A DNA stretch of 64,000 nucleotides. It comes from Alphaproteobacteria bacterium (GTDB taxonomy: Bacteria; Pseudomonadota; Alphaproteobacteria; 16-39-46). The DNA lies in contig JAGYKM010000006.1 of assembly GCA_018401675.1 (NCBI GenBank), forward strand, positions 1-64,000, given 5' to 3'. The notes below the pieces were generated by a model, which was not told the origin of the DNA, ran no database searches, and worked only from the letters and a program-made list of their open reading frames with translations. Position numbers and translations under genes: made by a program. Of this stretch, positions 18,631 to 27,544 are shown piece after piece (positions within the stretch are counted from its first letter, which is position 1; each line of letters begins with the position of its first letter).

Positions 18631-19410
18631 TTATTCAAAAAAATGGGAGGGAGAAGTGGGGCTAGGGTCTTTGAGGAACCTCTTCCAGAAGGCCCGACGT
18701 GAGAGACCCCAACTGAAAAGGGGCCCGTAGGAGAGCCGGATGAGGCGGCTTATTTTAATATTAAAAATACTAAATAGTTCTCTGATTTCACGATTCTTTC
18801 CGGTGAGAAGCGATACTTTTACCCATTGATTCTGTGAGGACTCATCTTTGCCAGTGGGTGAACGGGTTAAAGAATGGAGCCTGTAAAGTTTGTTTTTGAT
18901 CATAATGCCTTTACACATCTGATCACTCATTTTGGTGGTGAGTTCGCCGTAGATGCGCACGTGATATTCACGAATCCATAAGGTGGACGGACTTTGAGCG
19001 TACTGGGCAAAATCCCCTGAGTTGGTAAGAAGTAACAACCCTTCCGACATTAAGTCCAAACGACCCACAGAGATGGTGCGTTCCATGTGAGGATAGTGTT
19101 GTTTAATAAAGTCAAAAACCGTTAGCCGATCATGCGTATCAGAATGGGTGGTTATAAGGCTTCTGGGTTTATAAAATCGCCAAACAAGAACCTTATTTGG
19201 CGCGCTCAGCAACTCGCCATCAATACGAATGGCATCCTTGGGTGAAACAAGCAGTGAAGGGTGGGTCACACATTCATTATTAACAAATACGCGTTTTTCG
19301 AGAATGAGACGTTCTGCTTGCCTACGGGAAGCATACCCAGCATCCGCGATGGCTTTGGCAATTCGGTTTTCGCCTTGTTTTTTGGTTTGAGGCGTTAAAG
19401 ACTTTTCCAT
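18631..19410 (-). CDS. rluB: Ribosomal large subunit pseudouridine synthase, RsuA/RluB family
   Basis: This enzyme converts uridine to pseudouridine in rRNA, most likely in 23S rRNA. The 259 residues start with a short lead and an S4 RNA-binding domain (RIAKAIADAGYASRRQAERLI). The synthase domain follows, with the catalytic Asp in VGRLDLMSEGLLLLTN, and later KNREIRELFSIF, which marks the RsuA/RluB/RluE/RluF branch. It follows hisS by 29 bases and precedes rsmD. The choice of RluB over RsuA or RluE is by context and length. Confidence 0.85.
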   Translation of the reverse strand: MEKSLTPQTKKQGENRIAKAIADAGYASRRQAERLILEKRVFVNNECVTHPSLLVSPKDAIRIDGELLSAPNKVLVWRFYKPRSLITTHSDTHDRLTVFDFIKQHYPHMERTISVGRLDLMSEGLLLLTNSGDFAQYAQSPSTLWIREYHVRIYGELTTKMSDQMCKGIMIKNKLYRLHSLTRSPTGKDESSQNQWVKVSLLTGKNREIRELFSIFNIKISRLIRLSYGPLFSWGLSRRAFWKRFLKDPSPTSPSHFFE

Positions 19411-19439
19411 TAAATGACCTTATTTGGGAGAAAGGAGCG

Positions 19440-20690
19440 TCACGCTTGGGTCTGGAGATGCTCAATAACATCTTGAGGGGACATAGTTTTCTGCTCTCCT
19501 GACGATAAATCTTTGACGGAGACTGTTTGAGATGCAGCCTCATCAGGGCCTATTATCAGGGCAATAGGAGATCCTAAAGAAACGGCCCGTTTAAACTTTT
19601 GGTTCACTTTTCCTTCGAGAAGCATAGTGATTGAAAAGCCTTCCTTGCGGAGCGTCTGGGCGAGATCAAAGCTGGCTTTGATACAACTATCATCCAGGGG
19701 AATCAGTGCATAGGCGGGTGTCGAGGCGTTGTTCTTCCAGCTGCTTTCCATGAGGAGTCGGACCCGTTCTACGCCCATGGCCCATCCGATCGCAGGAATA
19801 GGTTTTTTGGCGCCTAAGAGCATGGCTAGCTTATCATAGCGTCCCCCAGCCAGTAGAGTTCCTTGAGCCCCGAGTTTGTCCGTGGTTATCTCAAAAATAG
19901 TATGGGAGTAGTAGTCTAGCCCCCGAACTAATTTATGATTATGAACATAAGGAATGCCTAGCTCTGATAGAGTAGAGGTGATGGTGTGAAAATGATCTCT
20001 GGCAACGTCGGTTAGAGAATCTTGTAACAATGGAGCTTGCTGGATCAAAGGTTGATCTTCAGGTGCTTTTGAGTCCAGAATGCGCAAAGGGTTGTGGAGT
20101 AACCGATGTTTACTTTCGGCAGAGAGACCGCTCTGGCACCCAGAAAAATAAGATACAAGAACGTTAGTGTAGGCATGTCTACTTTCTTCATCCCCCAGGG
20201 TGTTCAGTTCTAATTGGAAGTCGTGAATACCTAAGTGGTTTAAGAACCCTAGTGCCATAGCAATGGTTTCTATTTCAGTCCACGGATGGTCCGATCCTAT
20301 GGACTCTACACCAACATGATAGAATTGTCTCTGTCGACCTTTTTGGGGGCGATCATAACGAAACATAGGGCCACGGTACATGAACTTCTCATGTTGAGGT
20401 GGCATAAAGTGAGATAAGTAAGCCCGCATAACAGGTGCCGTTCCCTCAGGCCGTAACACCACCTCCTTGTCTTTGTCTCCTCGAGAGACTAAGCGAAAGA
20501 GTTCTTTGCGGATGATATCTGCCGTATTGCCTAAAGTCCGTTCAAAAAGATCTTCCCATTCGAGTATAGGGGTAATGATCTCTTTATAACCAAACCCCGA
20601 TAGATAAATCTGGGCTTGTTCCAGTATAGTGGTATGCAGATCAGCTGAATCTCCCCAAAGATCGTGCGTTCCGCGAACTTGATTAAGCAT
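19440..20690 (-). CDS. hisS: Histidyl-tRNA synthetase
   Basis: HisS charges tRNA-His and is a class II synthetase. The 416 residues show N-terminal QVRGTHDL, motif 2 FRYDRPQKGRQRQFYHVGVE (about residues 114-133), the histidine loop LVRGLDYYSHTIFEI (about residues 256-270) and motif 3 AIGWAMGVERVRLLM (about residues 300-314), followed by an anticodon-binding domain. It lies 114 bases after the rodZ-like gene. In many alphaproteobacteria ispG lies between these two genes; it is not here. Confidence 0.96.
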   Translation of the reverse strand: MLNQVRGTHDLWGDSADLHTTILEQAQIYLSGFGYKEIITPILEWEDLFERTLGNTADIIRKELFRLVSRGDKDKEVVLRPEGTAPVMRAYLSHFMPPQHEKFMYRGPMFRYDRPQKGRQRQFYHVGVESIGSDHPWTEIETIAMALGFLNHLGIHDFQLELNTLGDEESRHAYTNVLVSYFSGCQSGLSAESKHRLLHNPLRILDSKAPEDQPLIQQAPLLQDSLTDVARDHFHTITSTLSELGIPYVHNHKLVRGLDYYSHTIFEITTDKLGAQGTLLAGGRYDKLAMLLGAKKPIPAIGWAMGVERVRLLMESSWKNNASTPAYALIPLDDSCIKASFDLAQTLRKEGFSITMLLEGKVNQKFKRAVSLGSPIALIIGPDEAASQTVSVKDLSSGEQKTMSPQDVIEHLQTQA

Positions 20691-20804
20691 AAAGATCCCC
20701 TCTCGTCAGTTTGGTAACTTTTCCCAAAGAGGACTGTATAGTATTTTAAATAAGTTGGATATCCATTTCGACAAGGCCTCAACCATGAAAAGTCAGCGGT
20801 TATC

Positions 20805-21719
20805 TCATTCCAAAGATAGAATAAGCCCCTCAGTTTGGCTTTGTGAGGCACTTAGGTTTAGGGGGATATTTCTTTTAACATCCCCGCTTTTACCCACGAC
20901 TGCATACCTTTGGTCTCCTTTATGAATTTCCAGCCCCCCCGCATTTCCGGTAGTAAGGGTAGAGTTGGTTTCAGGTGAGAAAGTATAGGTATCACCTGGT
21001 AGCAGCGTTTTAGTGTAGACAACCTTACCCGAATCATCTTTCAATTCAATCCACACCTTTTCTATGGCTTTAAAAATAAACGGCGCGTTCGATTGGGGTT
21101 CTTGGGGTTGTGAGGGCGTTTCTGCGGCCCAGGCCACTTCACTTGTGTTTTCTTGTGCAGAAGAAGAGCTGGGAAGAGATGAGGTATCAATGGAAAGAGG
21201 GTCAATGGAAGATGCTGGGGGTTTCGTAATGGCTTTAGGTGCGGTAACGGAGACAGGCAGCTCTTCAGGAAGATCAGGCATGTCTATTGTATTTGAGGGC
21301 GCAGGGGGAGCGCTAGAAAAAGTTTCCCACAGAAAAAAAGCGACCCCAAGAGCCGCGATAGCTAGGAGGAGATGATACCAGTTCGGCCGTATTTTCGGAG
21401 AAATTTCATGGCTAATAGGGGACTGATATACAGGTATATGTCCTAAATCTTTACCAAATTGATCGGCCAAGAGTGTAGGATTTAACTTAAGGTATTGGGC
21501 ATAAGATCCGACAAAACCAAGGGTATAGACCCGTTCGGGCAATTGAGAGAATTTCATTTCTTCAAGGGCAGACAGATATCTCTCATTAATACATAACTCG
21601 GCCGCAACTGTCTTAAGGGATTTCTTCTGTGCGATGCGTTCCTTCTGTAGAACTTTTCCAGGAGTCAAAGTGAGAGCTTGAGAGGGAACTTCTTCTAATG
21701 GGGCTGCTTTTTTTGACAT
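20805..21719 (-). CDS. RodZ-like helix-turn-helix / DUF4115 membrane protein
   Basis: The start is placed at ATG 21719 (MSKKAAPLEEV), which has a GAGG site, rather than the in-frame start 39 codons upstream. The 304 residues have a cytoplasmic Xre-type helix-turn-helix (KVLQKERIAQKKSLKTVAAE through about residue 100), one transmembrane segment (WYHLLLAIAALGVAFFLWE), a proline/serine-rich linker, and a C-terminal DUF4115 domain with WIELKDDSGKVVYTKTLLPG. This is the domain plan of RodZ, the inner-membrane protein that ties MreB to cell-shape control. It is first in the minus operon with hisS, rluB and rsmD. Confidence 0.85.
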   Translation of the reverse strand: MSKKAAPLEEVPSQALTLTPGKVLQKERIAQKKSLKTVAAELCINERYLSALEEMKFSQLPERVYTLGFVGSYAQYLKLNPTLLADQFGKDLGHIPVYQSPISHEISPKIRPNWYHLLLAIAALGVAFFLWETFSSAPPAPSNTIDMPDLPEELPVSVTAPKAITKPPASSIDPLSIDTSSLPSSSSAQENTSEVAWAAETPSQPQEPQSNAPFIFKAIEKVWIELKDDSGKVVYTKTLLPGDTYTFSPETNSTLTTGNAGGLEIHKGDQRYAVVGKSGDVKRNIPLNLSASQSQTEGLILSLE

Positions 21720-21976
21720 TATGGTAAGCCTCAAGTATTTGTAAGAGCGAAAGACTGTAGAAACTGAGATAGGATTCAAGAAGAACTTGTCTAATCGACA
21801 CCCCCGGCTCTTGTAACTACAATAAGATACACCCATGAGTAAAACAGAAATAGGAGTTGATGAAAACCCCCATTTTTTTTGTAAAACACATATTTATTTT
21901 ATAAAAGCGGGGTCTTGCGGGGAATTCTGAGATCAAAAAGCCCATCAGAAGAGCCGCCTAAGGGGAACTAGCTGGG

Positions 21977-23011
21977 TTAGACGGGACTGGCCCCGAGGAA
22001 GCAGGAATTGGCCTGGGCTATAAGATCATTGAAAATATCTCTTAAAGGTTCCTCTTGAGTGACCATGCCCACGCTTTGTCCTGCCATAATAGATCCCGAC
22101 TCCACATCCCCGTCAATCACTGCTTTTTTGAGGCTTCCTGCCCAAAAATGTTCTATTTCCAATTGAGCTTGAGCGGCGTCTAGGTGCCCAGCATCTACTT
22201 TATGAATGAGTTCTTTTTGTTTCCGAATAAAATCTTGGGTGGCTTTATTTTCTATTGCGCGCACTGGTATCACTGGAAAACGACTATCCAGTTGGCTGCA
22301 AACTGTAGCATTTCTAGATTTTGCACGAATAAATACTTCCTTGAAGGCAGGATGGGCTTGGGATTCGGTAGAGCACACAAAACGGGTCCCCAACTGGCAT
22401 CCTGCGGCCCCCATTTTTAAGAATGATACGATTGCTTCCCCTCTACCTATACCGCCTGCCATAAAGATGGGGACGGTTTTTCCAAAACAGGGGAGTATTT
22501 CTTGAGCAAGGACTGTGGTGCTTACAGGGCCTACATGACCTCCAGCTTCCATGCCTTCTAAAATTAAAGCATCAACTCCACGTTGAATTAATTTGGCTGC
22601 CAGAGGAGGGGCAGAGGCAAAACAGATGAGTTTAACCTTTTCTTTTTTCAACCGATCAATGGCTCCAGGTGGGGGAAGTCCTCCTCCTAAAACAATATGA
22701 GAGACTTTTAACGAACAGGCTATATCGAGAAGGGTCTCAAAGTGGGGATGCATAGTGATGATATTAACGCCGAAGGGGGCTTTGGTTAGACTTTGGGTGC
22801 CTTTAATTTCTTTCTCAAAAAGATCTGGTGGCATGGAGCCGCAGGCCAAGACCCCGAATCCCCCTGCATTAGAGAGGGCAGAGACGAGCTTTCGTTCTGA
22901 GACCCAAGTCATGGCCCCACCCAAGATAGCGTATTGGCTTCCTAAAAAATCGGTTCCACGTTTCCACAGCTTTGAAAGCTCTTCACAGGGAGTTTGAACT
23001 TGTGTATGCAT
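21977..23011 (-). CDS. Nitronate monooxygenase / FabK-like FMN oxidoreductase
   Basis: This is an FMN-dependent TIM-barrel enzyme of the 2-nitropropane dioxygenase family, which includes nitronate monooxygenases and the enoyl-ACP reductase FabK. The start at ATG 23011 (MHTQVQTPCEEL) is preferred because ACGAGAG lies before it; a longer frame starts at 23098. Motifs include ILGGAMTWVSERKLVSALSN, GGFGVLACGSM, APFGVNIITMHP, EGMEAGGHVG (the active-site loop) and MAGGIGRGEAI with LGTRFVCSTES for flavin phosphate. Whether it oxidises nitronates or serves fatty-acid synthesis cannot be settled from sequence alone. It is a single gene divergent from ubiG. Confidence 0.85.
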   Translation of the reverse strand: MHTQVQTPCEELSKLWKRGTDFLGSQYAILGGAMTWVSERKLVSALSNAGGFGVLACGSMPPDLFEKEIKGTQSLTKAPFGVNIITMHPHFETLLDIACSLKVSHIVLGGGLPPPGAIDRLKKEKVKLICFASAPPLAAKLIQRGVDALILEGMEAGGHVGPVSTTVLAQEILPCFGKTVPIFMAGGIGRGEAIVSFLKMGAAGCQLGTRFVCSTESQAHPAFKEVFIRAKSRNATVCSQLDSRFPVIPVRAIENKATQDFIRKQKELIHKVDAGHLDAAQAQLEIEHFWAGSLKKAVIDGDVESGSIMAGQSVGMVTQEEPLRDIFNDLIAQANSCFLGASPV

Positions 23012-23145
23012 AAACAACTCTCGTAAGATAGACCATGGGGAGAACCCCAGAGTGGATGAAACCTTAGACAACGCAGCTTTAGCCGTGTCACGCATCAAAA
23101 TTGAAGGTGTTTTAGGTGAATGTCAATATTATTAGGGATCTTTAG

Positions 23146-23859
23146 GTGCAAAAGTTTTTAGAGGCCTCCTCAACAGTTTTTAGTAATTTTTCGGACTCAT
23201 GGTGGGATCCTGGGGGAACTTATGGGATCTTACATTGCTTGAATCCTTTGCGTCTCAGTTATGTAAAGCGGCAACTTCTAGTTCATGGGCGAGCCATCAG
23301 GTCTTTAAAATGGCTTGATTTAGGATGTGGAGGGGGTCTTTTGGCAGAACCGCTCTGTCGTTTGGGAGGAAGAGTTACAGGAATTGACTCTGATCAAGGA
23401 TCCATTGAGTGTGCTCGCCTTCACGCTCTCTCCCAACAGCTCTCAATTACCTATCACGTGGGCAAAGCGGAAGATTATACAGATAGATTTGAGTCAACTT
23501 TTGAGTGCGTGACAGCCTTTGAAGTCATAGAACATGTGGACGATGTGATGGCTTTCTTGACTTGTTGTCAGAAGTATCTAAAACCCGGAGGGTATTTATT
23601 TTTATCAACCATGAATCGGACTTGGAAATCCTATCTATTAGGCATAGTTATGGCAGAGTCTATTTTAAAATGGGTTCCTTCAGGAATGCACGATTGGTCG
23701 TTGTTTTTAAAACCTTCGGAGCTTATCTCTAAGTTAATTTCTTTGGGTTTTGAAGTGGAAAATATCCAAGGCTACACCTACGAGGTGAGATCTGATACGT
23801 GGACGTTTAATGGAGATCTTGACGTGAACTATATGGTAACGGCACGGTTACCACTCTAG
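23146..23859 (+). CDS. ubiG: Ubiquinone biosynthesis O-methyltransferase
   Basis: UbiG performs both O-methylations of the quinone ring with SAM. The start is GTG at 23146. The 237 residues show the UbiG N-terminus FSNFSDSWWDPGGTYGILH followed by LNPLRLSYV, SAM motif I LDLGCGGGLLAEPLCRLGG, GIDSD, and ECVTAFEVIEHVDD. The late segment LFLSTMNRTWKSYLLGI is also characteristic. With ubiA at 52825 it implies ubiquinone-based respiration. It is divergent from the nitronate monooxygenase gene. Confidence 0.94.
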   Translation: MQKFLEASSTVFSNFSDSWWDPGGTYGILHCLNPLRLSYVKRQLLVHGRAIRSLKWLDLGCGGGLLAEPLCRLGGRVTGIDSDQGSIECARLHALSQQLSITYHVGKAEDYTDRFESTFECVTAFEVIEHVDDVMAFLTCCQKYLKPGGYLFLSTMNRTWKSYLLGIVMAESILKWVPSGMHDWSLFLKPSELISKLISLGFEVENIQGYTYEVRSDTWTFNGDLDVNYMVTARLPL

Positions 23860-23894
23860 CTCTTACAGAAACTTAAGGAGCACCAAGGGGGTAT

Positions 23895-25351
23895 CTACTC
23901 TCTCCAAAAGTAAGGTGTAAAAAGAACCATCACTGTAAGGAGTTCTAGACGCCCGAGAATCATGCCAACTATAAAGAAAATTTTAGATAAAACCGGGAGC
24001 AAAATAAAGGTGTGATTAGAAGCTTGGGAGGCATCTAATTGAACGCCAACATTTCCCAAAGCGGTGGCTGAACATGATAAAGCTTGGACAAAGCTTAGGC
24101 CACAGAATGCGAATATTCCAGCTAAGCATATAAAAGAGAATCCATAGAGAGCTAAAAAGCTCAATACCGAGATGATGACGGAATTTGAGAGAGGACGCTT
24201 GTTATAGGTTAATAAAAAAACGCCTTTTGGATGCCGAATGAGCTTAAAATACATTTGTGCCACTAAATAAAGGACCTGGAATCTAAAAATTTTGATCCCA
24301 CCACTTGTAGAGCCAGTGCAGCCTCCAATAAAAGCATAAAGAAAATCAGAACAGCTGGAAAAGTAGCAAAATGGGAATAGTCGCCAAGGGTAAATCCTGT
24401 AGTAGTGACTAAGGAAATAACAAGAAATCCCCACCCTAAAGTATCTTCACTATAAAAGGTGGAGTGGGTAAAGAATTGCCATAAACATAAGCTTAGAATT
24501 AGGAGGGCAATGATGAGCACATAAAACCGAATCTGAGAATCCTGCCAGAGAATATGGCTTTCTCCATGGCCAAATCGCACAAAAAGGATTAACGTGCTTC
24601 CTCCTATGAGCATGAACACACACAAGACCAGTTGGATTAAAGAATTTCCGTCGTAGGCTGCCAAAGAGACATCATGGGTGGAAAAACCTCCAGTGGATAA
24701 AGTGCTTAAAGCATGGCAAATTGCATCAAACAAGGGCATCCCCGCCAAAGCGAGGCACAAGGCACAAATTATGGTGAGCAGAAAATAGATGGAAAAAATA
24801 GCCGATGAGATTTGAGAGACACGGGGCAGAATTTTTTCAGACCGGTCTGAAAATTCACTATGGAAAAGTTGCATTCCGCCAATGCGCAAGAAAGGAAAAA
24901 TCGTTAGTGCCATGAGAATTATGCCGATGCCTCCAATGCTTTGGAGAAGAGCTCTCCAAAGAAGGATGCCATGAGACGCTTGATCTAAGTTGGTTAAAAT
25001 AGTGGCGCCTGTGGTGGTAAGGCCAGATGTGGATTCAAAAAAAGCATCCATAAATGAAATACTGAGATTTTGGGAAAACAAAAAAGGCAAAGATCCAACC
25101 AAACATAGGCTAATCCAAGTGACCGTCGTCAGTAAGAAAATTTCCTGTATGTTCAAAGTGATTGGGCCTGAAGGTTTTGACGACAAAATAAGGACAAGTC
25201 CAATGACGCCGCCCGTTAGTGCAGAAAGTAAGAAGGTAACCCATTCATTCCCCGCAAAACACAGTTCTAGCCCCATAGGAATAATCATGGTCCCCGATAA
25301 GATGAGAACCAAGATCCCTATAACGTAGCTAAGATATCTAAGATGAATCAT
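23895..25351 (-). pseudogene. trkH: Potassium channel subunit TrkH, frameshifted
   Basis: TrkH forms the membrane pore of the Trk potassium importer. The N-terminal reading frame (25351-24263) carries the first pore loops, including STSGLTTTGATIL and LSTLSTGGFSTHD, and reaches VTTTGFTLGDY and PAVLIFFML. There the sequence shifts frame. The next frame (to 23895) starts in real TrkH sequence with FIGGCTGSTSGGIKIFR, the fourth selectivity region, and ends with TALGNVGVQL and LGRLELLTVMVL, the normal C-terminus. One indel at about 24331-24350 explains it. No other lesion is seen, so decay is recent or the sequence has an error. trkA at 13647 is intact. Confidence 0.88.
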
Positions 25352-25357
25352 GATTTT

Positions 25358-25756
25358 TTAATTCAACACAACCAGTTGATGAGGGCTATCTAAAGAAAAA
25401 GCAGGGATCTCTACAGTAAATTCTTCCCCTTCTTCCGTTTCCATGGTGTATTCTCCCGACATAATTCCCGAAGGGGTGGATAAGGGAGTTCCACTAGTAT
25501 ACTCAAAATGTTCAGTGGAAAGAAGCCGCGGAGATTGGCCAATAACACCTTCCCCGCGAATGTGGTGGAACCGGCCTAGCGCATCAGTTATTTTCCAGTA
25601 TCTGCGAATGAGTCTTACCGTTTCAAGGCGGTTATTTTCAATGCGGACCCGATAGGCCCACATATAATGATGTGCCTCGGGTCTTGACTGTTCCTTAAGA
25701 AACACTACATCGATAGTTACTTTTATATCGTGGGACGTTGCAGAGTACATTCGCAT
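25358..25756 (-). CDS. apaG: ApaG family protein
   Basis: ApaG is a single fibronectin-III-like domain protein linked to Co2+/Mg2+ resistance in enterobacteria; the biochemical role is unsettled. The protein has 132 residues, the standard length. Signatures are YRVRIENNRLETVRLIRRYW, the GEGVIGQSPRLLSTEHFEYT region and GIMSGEYTME. AAAAGGA lies before the ATG. It ends six bases before the trkH start on the same strand, so the two were probably co-transcribed. Confidence 0.93.
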   Translation of the reverse strand: MRMYSATSHDIKVTIDVVFLKEQSRPEAHHYMWAYRVRIENNRLETVRLIRRYWKITDALGRFHHIRGEGVIGQSPRLLSTEHFEYTSGTPLSTPSGIMSGEYTMETEEGEEFTVEIPAFSLDSPHQLVVLN

Positions 25757-25870
25757 ATCCTTTTAGATTTTCTTGACTACGTTGCACGAAAGTTTCCTAA
25801 GGTGCAACAGGGTAGTTATTATGGAGCCACTAAAAAAGGTCCCACCAAAAGAGTGATTATTTTATCTTGA
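25754..25870 (+). other. Possible 3' relic of a plus-strand gene
   Basis: A plus-strand frame ending in TGA at 25868-25870 reads LDFLDYVARKFPKVQQGSYY and continues GATKKGPTKRVIILS. It has protein-like texture but no start codon in the free spacer, and runs backward into apaG on the opposite strand. It may be the tail of a lost gene or chance. A 7-bp inverted repeat, GTTGCAC at 25781-25787 and GTGCAAC at 25802-25808, lies within it. Confidence 0.25.
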
Positions 25871-25871
25871 C

Positions 25872-26069
25872 TCAAGTCGGTATCATTTTGAATGGGAGGA
25901 ATAACATTGTCCTTTTAAGCTTTGAAGAAGGGGATCGAGGCGTTGTGTAACTTTGAGGGTACCAGTAGGGACAGGGTGGGTAGGAATTCTTAGGGGATAA
26001 GTCCGTGTATAAAAGACGAAGACTAGTGCCTCGTGGGAAGTTCTCGCAAAACTGTGCACAGGAATCCAT
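25872..26069 (-). pseudogene. Possible decayed gene of unknown family
   Basis: On the minus strand an ATG at 26069 opens MDSCAQFCENFPRGTSLRLL and reaches PPCPYW. Near 25960 the sequence appears to shift. The new frame reads GTLKVTQRLDPLLQSLKG and stops at 25883, while the original frame runs on with less protein-like content to 25872. The start has no good ribosome site. I do not recognise the product; relic status is inferred from the two complementary frames. The stretch 26070-26214 upstream shows nothing. Confidence 0.3.
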
Positions 26070-26214
26070 GGTCAGCCTATGGGCCCAATAGGGATAGAGA
26101 TCCTAGGCTGAATGTGCTCACTCAAAGAAAAATTAAGAGTACACATCTCGAGACAAAAGAAAGCGGGTAAAATTTGTCTCAATGATATAAGAAACACTGA
26201 ATAGGGGCAAAATC

Positions 26215-26343
26215 ATGTTAAAAGGGGAGCCGGGACCAATAATTTTCCCGATGCGTGACGTCCCTGAGCCCCCTACATCAGCCCACCCTGAGTGGGTCAT
26301 CTATCTGAAAGAGAACCTTAATGATCATCAAGCCGCTTTATGA
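26215..26343 (+). CDS. Small ORF overlapping the rluC start, unrecognised
   Basis: This 42-codon frame starts at ATG 26215, with AGGGG eight bases upstream. It encodes an acidic, proline-rich peptide starting MLKGEPGPIIFPMRDVPEPP and ending NLNDHQAAL. Its TGA at 26341 touches ATG 26345 in TGAGATG, an arrangement used for translational coupling to the following pseudouridine synthase. The length is short, so chance is possible, but the ribosome site and the stop-start contact favour a real small gene. Confidence 0.4.
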   Translation: MLKGEPGPIIFPMRDVPEPPTSAHPEWVIYLKENLNDHQAAL

Positions 26344-27361
26344 GATGCATAAGAACTTGTTAAGAGTTTATCCTAATCCTGCGCCCATTAGGCTGGATAA
26401 ATTCTTCAAATCTTGTTTGCCCCGGCTTTCTTATGCAAGTTTGCAAAAATATATCAGAAAAGGCCATATACGCTTAAAAAACCAAAAAACCAGTCCTTCT
26501 TCCTTACTGGGCTATGGCGATGAGATTGCGATGTCTAGTGTGCTCACTGAGGCATTTCCTGATTTGTCACAGAAAAAAACGGCATCAACTACTAAGGTAG
26601 TGGCCCTGGAGCCATCCGACATTGCCATGTTTCAAGAAGGAATACTCTACGAAGATGATCAAGTGATCGTATGGAATAAACCCCAAGGATTGGCTGTGCA
26701 AGGAGGTACGCGACTCTATAAACATTTAGATGGGGTCTTGATAGCTATGGCCGCTGAGGGACTATTTTCGACCCAGGAACGGCCTCGTCTTGTTCATCGA
26801 TTAGACAAAGATACAAGTGGGATTCTTTTATTAGCAAAAACTCTTGCCATGACTACTTTTCTTATGAAAGCTTTCCAAGAGCATAGGGTTCAGAAAGAAT
26901 ATGTTGCGTTGATAGAGGGTATTATGCCTGAACAAGAGGGAGTGATTGAGGTTCCTTTATCTAAGAAAGAGATTCAAGGAACCGAGAAAGTTGTCGTAGA
27001 TTATGCGGAAGGGCGGACCGCCACCACATTGTACAAGACAATTCAATCCTATAAGTCAGATTACTCTTTAGTGAATCTGTTTCCTAAGACGGGAAGGACG
27101 CATCAACTTAGGGTTCATTGTGCTACGATGAATGCCCCTATAGTGGGCGATGGAAAATATGGGGCGAAAGGTAGGGCCATTCTCCCCAAAAAAACCACTT
27201 TATGTTTGCATGCTTATGGCATCACTTTTCCTCTCCTTTCAGGTGAAATGAAGACTTTTTATACTCCTTTGCCTAGGGCATTTAAGGATATCTTGCCCTT
27301 GCTGGATTTTAATAAGACTTGGGATTTGTATAATGCGGAAAAAATTCAAAAAAGGGATTAG
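26321..27361 (+). CDS. rluC: RluA-family pseudouridine synthase (RluC-type)
   Basis: This enzyme makes pseudouridine in 23S rRNA. The first ATG in frame is at 26321, but ATG 26345 (MHKNLLRVYPNP) fits the family N-terminus better and follows the small upstream ORF as TGAGATG. An S4 domain (IRLDKFFKSCLPRLSYASLQ) is followed by the RluA catalytic domain with RLVHRLDKDTSGILLLAKT, the Asp being catalytic, and later FPKTGRTHQLRVHCATM and GDGKYG. The subfamily is by general similarity; RluC and RluD are hard to separate by eye, though RluC is favoured by the S4 layout. Confidence 0.88.
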   Translation: MIIKPLYEMHKNLLRVYPNPAPIRLDKFFKSCLPRLSYASLQKYIRKGHIRLKNQKTSPSSLLGYGDEIAMSSVLTEAFPDLSQKKTASTTKVVALEPSDIAMFQEGILYEDDQVIVWNKPQGLAVQGGTRLYKHLDGVLIAMAAEGLFSTQERPRLVHRLDKDTSGILLLAKTLAMTTFLMKAFQEHRVQKEYVALIEGIMPEQEGVIEVPLSKKEIQGTEKVVVDYAEGRTATTLYKTIQSYKSDYSLVNLFPKTGRTHQLRVHCATMNAPIVGDGKYGAKGRAILPKKTTLCLHAYGITFPLLSGEMKTFYTPLPRAFKDILPLLDFNKTWDLYNAEKIQKRD

Positions 27362-27544
27362 GTTTTGGAGTTATTTCTCTCTTTTGTGTCTTTTTCACAC
27401 CAAAAGAGCAATAAGAAAGAGCTAATGATATGAATTAAAGATCATTATTGTGACGTTAGTAGAAAACATGATAGCATGAGCTTCTAAATTGGTATTCTTA
27501 GGCCGTTAGGCCTGACAACAAAAACGATTTGAAAGGGGAGAAAA

